Shown here: positions 1-8,051 of the stretch, one piece after another
Numbering within the stretch: position 1 is the first letter of the stretch
Layout of the letters: every line of letters begins with the position of its first letter
DNA from: Comamonadaceae bacterium
Lineage (GTDB): Bacteria; Pseudomonadota; Gammaproteobacteria; Burkholderiales; Burkholderiaceae
NCBI GenBank assembly: GCA_947374535.1
Contig: CANCCJ010000074.1
Coordinates: 1 to 12,452, forward strand
Direction of reading: 5' to 3'
Length of the DNA: 12,452 nucleotides
Position numbers and translations under genes: made by a program
The notes under the pieces: generated by a model
Told to the model about the DNA's origin: nothing
Seen by the model: the letters and a program-made list of their open reading frames with translations, nothing else
Databases searched by the model: none

Positions 1-927
1 CAGATGAGCACCGATATCGTGGCTGAAAAAACCACGTCATCCGCAGAGCCTGAAGGTTTGCAAGAGATGGGTGGCGACACAGTGGCAGATGCCCCAGAGA
101 CCAATGACAACGCTGTGTCTTTGGGCGATGAAGTGGTCGAAGCAGACAAGGTGATCGAGGTGCCAGAGGGCTTCTACACCGGCTTCTGGGGTACGGCACT
201 GGTGCTGTTTGGTTTGCTGGCTTGGTACTACAAAGGCTTTGACGCTGAGCAATTTGAGATCCTGAACATGCTGGTCAAGTCGGTGATGCCACTGGGCATC
301 CTGACGGCCGTCGTTTTGGGCGTCATCTTGCTGGGCTTAGCCACCGCCACTGAATCGGCGGCTGTGGGCGCCACAGGCGCCTTCATCATGGCATGGTGGT
401 CTGGCTCGCTGGACTTTGACAAAACCAAGCAAGCGGTGTTCTTGACTGCCAAAACCACCTCGATGGTGTGCTGGTTGTTTGTGGGCTCCGCACTCTTCTC
501 AGCCGTGTTTGCCGTCTTGGGCGGCCAGCGCTTGGTGGAAGAGTGGGTCATGGCCATGGACCTGACACCGTTGCAGTTCATGCTGCTGTCGCAAGCCGTC
601 ATCTTTGTGCTGGGCTGGCCGCTGGAATGGACCGAAATCATTGTGATTTTTGTGCCTATCTTCTTGCCATTGCTCACCCACTTCCAAATCGACCCGATCC
701 TGTGGGGCGTGCTGGTGTTTGTGAACTTGCAAGCAGCCTTCTTGTCACCGCCTGTGGCGATGTCTGCCTTTTATCTGAAAGGGGTGTCACCGCCGCATGT
801 GACCATCAATCAGATTTTTGCGGGCATGATGCCTTACATGTTCATCGTCATCATTTGCATGGTTTTGATGTACATCTGGCCCGGGCTGACCCTCTGGTTG
901 CCTGACTACCTGTACGGTCCTAAATAA
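1..927 (+). CDS. TRAP transporter large permease (DctM-like), C-terminal part, 5' truncated
   Basis: Membrane subunit of a tripartite ATP-independent periplasmic (TRAP) transporter, which imports solutes (often organic acids) using the ion gradient with a periplasmic binding protein. The frame is open at base 1 (a Gln codon precedes the ATG at 4), so the gene starts upstream and this Met is probably internal. About 50 hydrophilic, mostly acidic residues come first, followed by about 7-8 hydrophobic segments. The stretch ATATESAAVGATGAF, about residues 112-126 counted from base 4, matches the family's T-x-T-E-(A/S)-A-A-V-G signature found in the C-terminal half of DctM. The acidic stretch fits the linker between the two membrane halves of the longer large permeases. 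The substrate cannot be told from this fragment. The gene ends TAAATAA and is followed by an intrinsic terminator, so it is the last gene of its operon. Family is confident; start and substrate are unknown. Confidence 0.88.
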   Translation, partial: QMSTDIVAEKTTSSAEPEGLQEMGGDTVADAPETNDNAVSLGDEVVEADKVIEVPEGFYTGFWGTALVLFGLLAWYYKGFDAEQFEILNMLVKSVMPLGILTAVVLGVILLGLATATESAAVGATGAFIMAWWSGSLDFDKTKQAVFLTAKTTSMVCWLFVGSALFSAVFAVLGGQRLVEEWVMAMDLTPLQFMLLSQAVIFVLGWPLEWTEIIVIFVPIFLPLLTHFQIDPILWGVLVFVNLQAAFLSPPVAMSAFYLKGVSPPHVTINQIFAGMMPYMFIVIICMVLMYIWPGLTLWLPDYLYGPK

Positions 928-948
928 GCCGCACACGGGTTTGTATCC

Positions 949-982
949 AGCCGCAGCGCCTTTTGGCACTGCGGCTTTTTTT
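949..982 (+). terminator. Rho-independent terminator after the TRAP permease
   Basis: An 8-bp perfect stem AGCCGCAG/CTGCGGCT (949-956 with 969-976) encloses a further GCC/GGC pairing around a TTTT loop and is followed at once by a run of T (977-982). It lies 22 bp after the TRAP stop and isolates that operon from icmF. Confidence 0.92.
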
Positions 983-1025
983 ATTAGGGCAAATCCTCTG
1001 CACAAAAGCTGTTGAGTTGCTATGA

Positions 1026-1054
1026 TTGACGTTTACGTAAACGTAAACTTTAAT
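1026..1054 (+). promoter_or_regulatory. Sigma70-type promoter of icmF
   Basis: TTGACG (1026-1031) and TTTAAT (1049-1054) each differ from the -35 and -10 consensus at one position and are separated by exactly 17 bp. Transcription would start near 1061, giving a 5' leader of about 28 nt that contains the Shine-Dalgarno CGGAG (1078-1082), 6 nt before the icmF ATG. The spacer holds the palindromic operator listed separately. Predicted from sequence only. Confidence 0.7.
1029..1044. promoter_or_regulatory. Perfect 16-bp palindromic operator in the icmF promoter
   Basis: ACGTTTACGTAAACGT is a perfect palindrome centred between 1036 and 1037. Outside it, TT (1026-1027) also pairs with AA (1046-1047), with one mismatch between. 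It begins inside the -35 hexamer and fills most of the -35/-10 spacer, so a bound protein would compete with polymerase or, as MerR-type regulators do, act from the spacer. From memory the site resembles those assigned to LiuR (MerR family), a regulator of branched-chain amino acid/acyl-CoA catabolism in proteobacteria. That fits isobutyryl-CoA mutase, but the identity of the regulator is inference and no regulator gene is in the window. Confidence 0.7.
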
Positions 1055-1088
1055 TTTTCGTTTCATCTTCCGTTTCTCGGAGCATTCC

Positions 1089-4000
1089 ATGTCTGACTTG
1101 TCCGCCGAATTCCAAGCCCTCGCCAACTACAAGCCCACGCAAAAAGTGCGCTTCGTCACGGCCGCCTCTTTATTTGACGGGCACGATGCTGCCATCAACA
1201 TCATGCGTCGCATCTTGCAAGGCATGGGTGCCGAGGTGATTCACTTGGGCCACAACCGCTCGGTGGACGAAGTGGTCACTGCCGCGCTGCAAGAAGACGT
1301 GCAAGGCATTGCCATCAGCTCGTACCAAGGCGGTCATGTGGAGTACTTCAAGTACATGGTCGATTTACTGCGTCAACGCGGCGGCGAACACATCCAAGTG
1401 TTTGGTGGCGGCGGCGGCGTGATCGTGCCGCCAGAAATTCGCGAGCTCCAAGCCTACGGCGTGACCCGCATTTACAGCCCAGAAGATGGCCAAAAGATGG
1501 GCCTGCAAGGCATGATTGGCGAGATGATCATGCGTTGCGACAAAGACTTGTCGAGCTACGCCCCATCTACCGTGAAAGAGATTCAAGGCCACGACGAAAT
1601 GGCTTGGCGCAAACTGGCGCAGCTCATTACTGCTTTAGAGAACGAGAAAACCGACCCAAAGATGGTCGAAGCCGTTCGCAAAGAGTCGCTCAACCACAAA
1701 GTACCGGTACTCGGCATCACCGGCACTGGCGGTGCGGGCAAATCGTCACTCACCGACGAACTGGTGCGCCGCATCCGCTTGGACCAAGGTGATGCACTGC
1801 GCATAGCTGTGATTTCGATTGACCCCTCACGCCGCAAGAGCGGTGGCGCCTTGCTAGGCGACCGCATTCGTATGAATGCCATTTCTCCTTGGAGCAGTGG
1901 CCAGCGCGTGTTCATGCGCTCTCTCGCCACACGCGACTTTGGCAGCGAGATCAGCGCGGCTTTGCCCGATGTGTTGGCCGCCACCAAGTGCGCGGGGTTC
2001 GACCTGATCATTGTGGAAACCTCGGGCATTGGCCAAGGCGACGCCGCCATCGTGCCGCATGTGGACGTGCCCATGTACGTGATGACGCCTGAATTTGGCG
2101 CCGCCAGCCAGCTTGAAAAAATCGACATGCTCGACTTTGCCGAGTTTGTGGCCATCAACAAGTTTGACCGCAAAGGCGCCAGCGATGCGCTGCGCGATGT
2201 GGCCAAGCAGGTGCAGCGCAACAAAGAAGCGTGGCACACACCGACAGAGCAAATGCCCGTGTTTGGCACCATGGCCGCGCGCTTCAACGACGACGGTGTG
2301 ACCGCTCTCTACCAAGCCCTGAAAGGCCGCTTGACCGAATTGGGCCTGACCTTCAAAGAAGGTCGTTTGCCGCTGGTGGACGTGCGCCACAGCAGCAACC
2401 AAACACCCGTGGTGCCTGCCGCACGCACGCGCTACTTGGCCGAAATTACCGACACCGTGCGCGGCTACAAAAAACGCGCACGCACACAGGCCAAACTGGC
2501 CCGCGAAATTCAACAACTGCGCGAAGCGGCACGCATGCTGGCCGAAGACAAGCCAGGTCGAGCCAAAGCGTCGGAAGCCGCTATTGATTTGGCATTTGCG
2601 CGTGAAGAAAACTTAGGAGCAGCCGAGCGCAAGCTCTTGGCCCAATGGCCCGACATGCAAGCCGCTTACGCTGGTGACGAGTACGTGGTGAAGATTCGCG
2701 ACAAAGAAATTCGCACCGCGCTCACCACCAAGAGCCTCTCCGGCACAGTCATTCGCAAAGTGGCGTTACCCACTTACGAAGACCATGGCGAAATTTTGAA
2801 GTGGCTCATGCTCGACAACGTGCCCGGCAGCTACCCCTACACCGCGGGCACCTTTGCCTTCAAGCGCGAGGGCGAAGACCCCACGCGCATGTTTGCCGGC
2901 GAAGGCGACCCGTTCCGCACCAACCGCCGCTTCAAACTGGTGAGCGAGGGCATGGATGCCAAGCGCTTGTCCACCGCGTTTGACTCGGTCACGCTCTATG
3001 GCAACGACCCAGACCCGCGCCCCGACATTTACGGCAAAGTGGGTAATTCGGGCGTGAACGTGGCCACGCTGGACGACATGAAGGTGCTGTACGACGGGTT
3101 TGACCTGTGCAACCCGACCACCAGCGTGTCCATGACCATCAATGGCCCTGCACCCTCCATCTTGGCGATGTTCATGAACACCGCCATCGACCAAAACATC
3201 GAAAAGTTCAAAAAGGACAACGGCCGCGACCCGACTGAAACCGAAACGGCCAAAATCAAAGAGTGGGTCATGCAGAACGTGCGCGGCACGGTGCAAGCCG
3301 ACATCTTGAAAGAAGACCAAGGCCAAAACACTTGTCTGTTCAGCACTGAGTTTTCATTGAAGGTCATGGGCGACATCGCGCAGTACTTTGTGCACAACCA
3401 AGTGCGCAACTTCTACAGCGTGTCAATCAGCGGCTATCACATTGCCGAAGCGGGTGCGAACCCCATTTCTCAATTGGCGTTCACCTTGTCTAACGGCTTC
3501 ACGTTTGTGGAAGCCTACTTGGCACGCGGCATGCACATTGACGACTTCGCGCCCAACCTGAGCTTCTTCTTCAGCAACGGCATGGACCCCGAGTACACCG
3601 TGATGGGCCGCGTGGCGCGCCGCATCTGGGCCGTGGCCATGAAAGAGAAATACGGTGCGAACGAGCGTTCACAAAAGCTGAAATACCACATCCAAACCTC
3701 GGGCCGTTCACTGCACGCGCAAGAGATTCAGTTCAACGATATCCGCACGACGCTGCAAGCGCTGATTGCGATTTACGACAACTGCAACTCCCTTCATACC
3801 AACGCGTTTGACGAAGCCATCACCACGCCCACCGAAGACTCGGTGCGTCGCGCCATGGCGATTCAGCTCATCATCAACCGCGAGTGGGGCTTGGCCAAAA
3901 ACGAAAACCCCAACCAAGGTGCCTTCATCATCGAAGAACTCACCGAGTTGGTGGAAGAAGCCGTGCTGGCCGAATTCGAGCGCATCGCCGAGCGCGGCGG

Positions 4001-4382
4001 TGTGTTGGGTGCGATGGAAACGGGCTACCAACGCGGCAAGATTCAAGACGAATCGATGACCTATGAAATGCTCAAGCACACCGGCGAGCTGCCCATCATC
4101 GGCGTCAATACCTTCCGCAACCCGCATGGTGAACAAGTGATGGACAAGCTCGAACTGGCCCGCTCTACCGAAGAGGAAAAGCAAAGCCAGCTCAAGCGCT
4201 TGCAAGACTTCCACACCCGCCACAAGGCAGAAGCTGAGGTGCAACTCAAACGCCTGCAACAAGCCGTCATCGACAACGCCAACGTGTTTGAGGTGCTGAT
4301 GGATGCCGTGCGCGTGTGTTCACTCGGTCAAATCACCAACGCCTTGTTTGAGGTGGGTGGGCAATACCGCCGCAACATGTAG
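1089..4382 (+). CDS. icmF: Fused isobutyryl-CoA mutase with G-protein chaperone (IcmF)
   Basis: Adenosylcobalamin-dependent mutase interconverting isobutyryl-CoA and n-butyryl-CoA, linking valine-type branched units to straight-chain acyl-CoA metabolism. At 1097 aa it has the full family architecture. A cobalamin-binding domain occupies about residues 18-150, with D30-G-H32 (His32 the likely cobalt ligand) and a later glycine run. A MeaI/ArgK-type GTPase domain spans about 200-400, with P-loop G212-TGGAGK218-S and N357-K-F-D360 for guanine recognition. A linker leads to the catalytic TIM-barrel from about 560 to the end. F589 (in AGTFAFKR) and Q746 (in KEDQGQNT) sit where methylmalonyl-CoA mutase has its Tyr and Arg, and are the residues known to favour isobutyryl-CoA. 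The start is supported by SD CGGAG 6 nt upstream and by the N-terminal domain beginning at once. It has its own promoter and operator. Very secure, except that activity on related acyl-CoAs such as pivalyl-CoA is possible. Confidence 0.96.
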   Translation: MSDLSAEFQALANYKPTQKVRFVTAASLFDGHDAAINIMRRILQGMGAEVIHLGHNRSVDEVVTAALQEDVQGIAISSYQGGHVEYFKYMVDLLRQRGGEHIQVFGGGGGVIVPPEIRELQAYGVTRIYSPEDGQKMGLQGMIGEMIMRCDKDLSSYAPSTVKEIQGHDEMAWRKLAQLITALENEKTDPKMVEAVRKESLNHKVPVLGITGTGGAGKSSLTDELVRRIRLDQGDALRIAVISIDPSRRKSGGALLGDRIRMNAISPWSSGQRVFMRSLATRDFGSEISAALPDVLAATKCAGFDLIIVETSGIGQGDAAIVPHVDVPMYVMTPEFGAASQLEKIDMLDFAEFVAINKFDRKGASDALRDVAKQVQRNKEAWHTPTEQMPVFGTMAARFNDDGVTALYQALKGRLTELGLTFKEGRLPLVDVRHSSNQTPVVPAARTRYLAEITDTVRGYKKRARTQAKLAREIQQLREAARMLAEDKPGRAKASEAAIDLAFAREENLGAAERKLLAQWPDMQAAYAGDEYVVKIRDKEIRTALTTKSLSGTVIRKVALPTYEDHGEILKWLMLDNVPGSYPYTAGTFAFKREGEDPTRMFAGEGDPFRTNRRFKLVSEGMDAKRLSTAFDSVTLYGNDPDPRPDIYGKVGNSGVNVATLDDMKVLYDGFDLCNPTTSVSMTINGPAPSILAMFMNTAIDQNIEKFKKDNGRDPTETETAKIKEWVMQNVRGTVQADILKEDQGQNTCLFSTEFSLKVMGDIAQYFVHNQVRNFYSVSISGYHIAEAGANPISQLAFTLSNGFTFVEAYLARGMHIDDFAPNLSFFFSNGMDPEYTVMGRVARRIWAVAMKEKYGANERSQKLKYHIQTSGRSLHAQEIQFNDIRTTLQALIAIYDNCNSLHTNAFDEAITTPTEDSVRRAMAIQLIINREWGLAKNENPNQGAFIIEELTELVEEAVLAEFERIAERGGVLGAMETGYQRGKIQDESMTYEMLKHTGELPIIGVNTFRNPHGEQVMDKLELARSTEEEKQSQLKRLQDFHTRHKAEAEVQLKRLQQAVIDNANVFEVLMDAVRVCSLGQITNALFEVGGQYRRNM

Positions 4383-4386
4383 TCGG

Positions 4387-4392
4387 TAATAT
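4387..4392 (+). promoter_or_regulatory. Candidate -10 element for amn, leaderless configuration
   Basis: TAATAT lies 6 nt before the amn ATG (4399), so a transcript would start at or next to the A of the start codon. The only purine-rich stretch, GGGGG at 4394-4398, abuts the ATG and is too close to act as a Shine-Dalgarno. No good -35 is seen 16-18 bp upstream. Amn could also be expressed by read-through from icmF. Confidence 0.4.
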
Positions 4393-4398
4393 CGGGGG

Positions 4399-5892
4399 AT
4401 GAGCATTCGCCCCCCTTTCACCGCCCCCACCCGTCACACCGACGCCGACAGCGCCCTTGCCCAAGTGCAAGCGCTGTATCAAACGAGCCTTGACCACTTG
4501 CGCCAAGCCATGCGTGAGTTTGTGGCAGGAACACACTTTGAACAGCGCGTACGCGCGTTCTACCCGTTTGTGCGCATCCACACCAAAACAGGCGCGCTGC
4601 AAGCAGGAAGCAACGCAGCCCACCTGAGCTATGGCTTTGTGGCCGAGCCTGGCCGCTACGAAACCACGCTCACGCGCCCCGATTTGTTTGCCGCGTACTA
4701 TCACGAGCAGTTCAGCTTACTGCTGCAAAACCACGGCGGCACGCTAGAGGTGGGCGTGAGCCACCAGCCTATCCCCGTGCACTTCTCGTTCGCCGACCAT
4801 GACCATGTGGAAGGCGAAATGAGCGCTGAGCGCCGCCAGCTGATGCGCGAGGTGTTTGACCTGCCCGACCTCACCGCCATGGACGACGGTATTGCCAATG
4901 GCACGTTTGAGGCAAAACCCAACGAGCCCCAACCCTTGTCACTGTTCACAGCGGCACGGATGGACTATTCGCTGCAACGCCTGCGCCACTACAGCGGCAC
5001 CAGCCCCGAGCATTTTCAGAACTATGTGTTGTTCACCAACTACCAGTTCTACATCGACGAGTTTGTGCGCTTAGGGCTTGAGGCCATGCAAGACCCCAAC
5101 AGCGAGTACATCGCGTTTGTGGAGCCTGGCAATGTGGTGACACGCCGCGTTGGTCTGCCGACAGAGGCCAACGATGCACTCGGCAAAGTGCCACCACGTC
5201 TGCCACAAATGCCCGGCTATCACCTGGTGCGTCCCGACCACACGGGCATCACCATGGTCAACATTGGCGTGGGCCCAGCCAACGCCAAAAACATCACCGA
5301 CCACATTGCCGTGCTGCGCCCGCATGCGTGGCTGATGCTAGGCCACTGCGCTGGCCTGCGCAACACGCAGCAGCTGGGCGACTACGTGCTGGCCCATGGC
5401 TATGTGCGCGAAGACCATGTGTTGGACGAAGAACTGCCGCTGTGGGTGCCCATCCCTGCACTGGCTGAAATTCAAGTTGCGTTAGAGCAGGCGGTGAAAG
5501 ACATCACGCAATGCCACGGGGCCGAGCTCAAACGCATATTGCGCACGGGCACGGTGGCCAGCACCGACAACCGCAACTGGGAACTGTTGCCCGACAACAC
5601 GCCCCAACGCCGCTTCAGCCAAAGTCGCGCGGTGGCGCTAGACATGGAAAGTGCCACGATTGCCGCCAACGGTTTTAGGTTCCGTGTGCCCTATGGCACG
5701 CTGCTCTGCGTGAGCGACAAACCGCTGCATGGCGAAATCAAACTGCCGGGCATGGCCAACCACTTTTACCGCGAGCGTGTGGACCAGCACCTGCGCATTG
5801 GCATGCGCGCCATCGAGTTGCTGCGCCAGCAAGGGCCAGCCCAGCTGCACAGCCGCAAGTTGCGTAGCTTTGCGGAAGTGGCGTTTCAGTAA
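4399..5892 (+). CDS. amn: AMP nucleosidase
   Basis: Cytosolic enzyme hydrolysing AMP to adenine and ribose 5-phosphate, which adjusts the adenylate pool. The 497-aa length matches the E. coli enzyme (about 484 aa). The N-terminal regulatory domain begins with ALAQVQALYQTSLDHL, which aligns with the start of E. coli Amn and supports the first ATG although it has no spaced Shine-Dalgarno. The C-terminal half is a nucleoside phosphorylase-type (PNP/UDP) fold: the VNIGVGPANAKNI segment, D415-M-E417-SATIAA binding the ribose, and CVSD440KPLHGE, where Asp440 aligns with the catalytic acid. The tail LHSRKLRSF is also nearly identical to E. coli. It lies 16 bp after icmF on the same strand, so co-transcription is plausible, although a -10-like element suggests independent initiation. 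No functional link to IcmF is obvious. Identification is very secure. Confidence 0.97.
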   Translation: MSIRPPFTAPTRHTDADSALAQVQALYQTSLDHLRQAMREFVAGTHFEQRVRAFYPFVRIHTKTGALQAGSNAAHLSYGFVAEPGRYETTLTRPDLFAAYYHEQFSLLLQNHGGTLEVGVSHQPIPVHFSFADHDHVEGEMSAERRQLMREVFDLPDLTAMDDGIANGTFEAKPNEPQPLSLFTAARMDYSLQRLRHYSGTSPEHFQNYVLFTNYQFYIDEFVRLGLEAMQDPNSEYIAFVEPGNVVTRRVGLPTEANDALGKVPPRLPQMPGYHLVRPDHTGITMVNIGVGPANAKNITDHIAVLRPHAWLMLGHCAGLRNTQQLGDYVLAHGYVREDHVLDEELPLWVPIPALAEIQVALEQAVKDITQCHGAELKRILRTGTVASTDNRNWELLPDNTPQRRFSQSRAVALDMESATIAANGFRFRVPYGTLLCVSDKPLHGEIKLPGMANHFYRERVDQHLRIGMRAIELLRQQGPAQLHSRKLRSFAEVAFQ

Positions 5893-5928
5893 ATTGATGC
5901 CGCAATAGCAAGGAAGCCCAAGCCCTTT

Positions 5929-5983
5929 AAATATAAAATTAAAGTACTATTTTTTAAATAAAATGAGTATTAATTTTATATTT
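5929..5983. repeat. Long AT-only inverted repeat (hairpin) before the GDSL lipoprotein gene
   Basis: AAATATAAAATTAA (5929-5942) and TTAATTTTATATTT (5970-5983) are perfect 14-bp reverse complements. The pairing continues inward after small bulges: TACT 5945-5948 with AGTA 5966-5969, and ATTTT 5949-5953 with AAAAT 5960-5964. About 23 bp can thus form around a 6-nt loop. The hairpin stops 2 nt before the Shine-Dalgarno AGGA (5986-5989). It occupies most of the amn-GDSL gap (5893-5997), where no gene and no clear promoter is seen. It could be a regulatory leader structure, a weak transcription stop for amn, or part of an AT-rich insertion boundary. Confidence 0.75.
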
Positions 5984-5997
5984 TTAGGATTTTGGAT

Positions 5998-7143
5998 ATG
6001 GCCTTGTCTCAACTGTCTCGTGTCGTCTTTTGCATTGTCGGTATGGGCATACTTTTGATGGCCGGCTGTAGTGGCAGTCATAGTTCAGATCAAGGACCTC
6101 TAGCAAAAATAGACAAAATATATGTGGTGGGCGACAGCTTGTCAGATGTAGGTACTTTTGGGTACAAATTCACAATTCAAAATAGCAATGATGCGAAAAC
6201 TTATTTGATATGGCCTCAACTCGTGGCAAATTCCTTTGGATTCACCGGTGGCGATCAATGCAATTTTTACACTTACGAGTCCTCCTCGTTTCGCGTGAAC
6301 AGTGCCAGGGGATGTACCAACTTTGCCATTGGCGGTAGCAAAATTTTTGACAGCACCCGCGACGGGGGTGCAAGCAATACACCCTCAATTAGCACGCAGT
6401 TGGCACAAAAAATTGCCACACTAGGCAACTACGCGCAAACAGACTTGGTACTCATTGAAGGTGGCGGCAATGACATAGCGGCCCTGATTGACGCGCAACT
6501 GAGCGGCACTGAAACATTTCAAATTCTTTTAGCCCAGCAGCTTGAAAGTGCCACGATCACCGACTTATTGGCCCAAGACGCCACAGGCAGCAGTGCAGCT
6601 AATTTGTATATGCGAACACTGGCCTCCAATTTTTTCCAACAAATAAAAAAACAAACTTTAGAAAAAGGGGCTACACATGTGGCCATACTCAACATACCCG
6701 ACATTACCTTGACGCCGCGTTTCCAAACAACATCGCTGCTGGTCAAGGCCGCTCAAGGCGTCGCGGTAGCACAAGCCTTGCAAACAAGTATTCGTGCGTG
6801 GACTGATGCTTACAATGCCAAGTTGAAAGAATTAATTGGTAATGACAGTCGCATTGTTTTGATCGACTTCAACACCAGCTTCACGGAGGGACTGACCCAC
6901 GCGTCAGTCTACAGCCTGTCTAATGTGCAAGACGCTGCTTGCCCTGCTGTAGGGTTCTCCTCTGGCTTACCCCAGTACAACCTGGCCATCTGCTCAGACA
7001 CATCGCTTGATGCCATGCCCGGTAAAGCTGCGGGCTGGTGGAAAAGCTATGCGTTCTCTGATGATTTCCATCCATCACCCTACGGCCATCAACTCATTGC
7101 TATATCTATTTCACGCAGTCTGGCTCGTGCGGGATGGTTGTAG
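5998..7143 (+). CDS. GDSL/SGNH-family esterase or lipase, lipoprotein
   Basis: Predicted exported ester hydrolase (lipase, phospholipase or carbohydrate esterase; substrate not readable). The 381-aa protein begins with a signal peptide, basic at R8, hydrophobic to about residue 22 and ending L-M-A-G-C24, a lipobox-like site with Met at -3, so it is probably lipid-anchored. SGNH blocks in order: G45-D-S47-L with nucleophile Ser47; block II FAIGGS near residue 110; block III GGG-N158-D; and block V D355-D-F-H358, giving the catalytic Asp/His. Four Cys beyond the lipobox (C88, C106, C315, C332) suit a disulfide-bonded extracytoplasmic protein. ATG 5998 is chosen because AGGA (5986-5989) is 8 nt away; the in-frame TTG at 5992 would be only 2 nt from it. 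Codon use is visibly AT-richer than that of neighbours, and an AT-rich hairpin precedes it, suggesting transfer. It ends 12 bp from the convergent psd gene. Confidence 0.88.
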   Translation: MALSQLSRVVFCIVGMGILLMAGCSGSHSSDQGPLAKIDKIYVVGDSLSDVGTFGYKFTIQNSNDAKTYLIWPQLVANSFGFTGGDQCNFYTYESSSFRVNSARGCTNFAIGGSKIFDSTRDGGASNTPSISTQLAQKIATLGNYAQTDLVLIEGGGNDIAALIDAQLSGTETFQILLAQQLESATITDLLAQDATGSSAANLYMRTLASNFFQQIKKQTLEKGATHVAILNIPDITLTPRFQTTSLLVKAAQGVAVAQALQTSIRAWTDAYNAKLKELIGNDSRIVLIDFNTSFTEGLTHASVYSLSNVQDAACPAVGFSSGLPQYNLAICSDTSLDAMPGKAAGWWKSYAFSDDFHPSPYGHQLIAISISRSLARAGWL

Positions 7144-7155
7144 TCGCCTAAGCGT

Positions 7156-8019
7156 TTAAGCTGCATTCGCCATTTTTTCGCCAAGTCGCACCGACTGCCC
7201 GACTTGCCAAGCAGGATTGAACGCAATAGTGTTTTGAGGCCACAGCAACACCACAGTAGAGCCCAATAAGAAGCGACCCATTTCTTCGCCTTGCTTCAGG
7301 CTCAGGTCTTGGTCGTCATAGGTCCACTCGCGCACCTTGCCAGGGCGGGGTGGGTTGACCACGCCGTGCCACGGTGTGGCCATGCTGCCCACGATGGTGG
7401 CGCCAACCAGCACCAATACACATTGCTGAGGCACCTCACCTGAAGCCGCTGGCATGTCAAACACACACACCACGCGTTCGTTGCGCGCAAACAAACCCGG
7501 CACACCGCGTGCCGTAGCAGGGTTGACCGAAAACAAATCACCTGGCACATGAATCATGCGACGCAAGCGGCCACTGCTGGGCATGTGGATGCGGTGGTAG
7601 TCCTTGGGACTGAGGTAGATGGTGGCAAACTCGCCGTCTTGAAACTGCGCGGCCAAGGTGGCATCACCACCCACCAGCGCTTGCGTGCTGTAGCTGTGGC
7701 CTTTGGCTTGAAACACTTGGTCGCCGTCGATGTGGCCTAACTGGCTGATGGCGCCGTCTACGGGGCACACAAACGCGGCATCGGCCAAGGGGCGTGCGCC
7801 TGGCTTTAGGGCGCGGGTGAAGAAGTCGTTGAAGCTCGCGTACTGCGTGATGTCAGGCTGCGCAGCCTCGTCCATGTTGACTTGGTACTTGCCGACAAAC
7901 CAGCGGATGAGCGCATGGGTCCAGCGGCCACCGCGCGCGCGCGCCACGAGGCCTGCAAATTGGGTGAGTGCCTGCTTGGGCAGGACGTATTGCAAAGCCA
8001 CAAAGGTTTTTTCATTCAT
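7156..8019 (-). CDS. psd: Phosphatidylserine decarboxylase proenzyme
   Basis: Inner-membrane enzyme that decarboxylates phosphatidylserine to phosphatidylethanolamine, the final step of PE synthesis. The 287-aa proenzyme aligns along its length with E. coli Psd. The F-L-L-G253-S254-T motif is the self-cleavage site: Ser254 becomes the pyruvoyl group of the small alpha chain. Asp88 (in PVDGAISQLG) and His145 (in YHRIHMP) match the E. coli Asp90/His147 that drive autoproteolysis. Start: ATG at 8019 makes the N-terminus MNEKTFVALQYVLPK align residue for residue with E. coli MLNSFKLSLQYILPK. A TTG at 8043 would add eight unsupported residues and is rejected. There is no Shine-Dalgarno, but TAAAAT sits 7 nt before the ATG. 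The gene is convergent with the GDSL gene and divergent from the ABC genes. Identification is very secure. Confidence 0.97.
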   Translation of the reverse strand: MNEKTFVALQYVLPKQALTQFAGLVARARGGRWTHALIRWFVGKYQVNMDEAAQPDITQYASFNDFFTRALKPGARPLADAAFVCPVDGAISQLGHIDGDQVFQAKGHSYSTQALVGGDATLAAQFQDGEFATIYLSPKDYHRIHMPSSGRLRRMIHVPGDLFSVNPATARGVPGLFARNERVVCVFDMPAASGEVPQQCVLVLVGATIVGSMATPWHGVVNPPRPGKVREWTYDDQDLSLKQGEEMGRFLLGSTVVLLWPQNTIAFNPAWQVGQSVRLGEKMANAA

Positions 8020-8051
8020 AACAAAGATTTTAGGCGGGCACAATCCAGCCT
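8020..8051. promoter_or_regulatory. 32-bp divergent start region of psd and the ABC genes
   Basis: Only 32 bp separate the psd ATG (minus strand) from the ABC ATPase ATG (plus strand). On the minus strand TAAAAT (plus-strand ATTTTA, 8027-8032) ends 7 nt before the psd ATG. On the plus strand CACAAT (8039-8044) ends 7 nt before the ABC ATG. Neither gene has a Shine-Dalgarno in reach. Both -10-like elements would place the transcript start on or next to the start codon, and any -35 element would lie near or inside the opposite coding region. The -35 matches are poor, so this is tentative. Confidence 0.4.

Noticed and set aside
1583..2516. Long minus-strand open frames inside icmF (about 220-234 codons)
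   Set aside because: They lie antisense to a fully motif-supported IcmF frame, show low-complexity compositions typical of shadow frames, and lack ribosome sites.
8020..8043. TTG start of psd at 8043
   Set aside because: It adds eight residues without a counterpart in E. coli Psd; the ATG at 8019 aligns without gaps.
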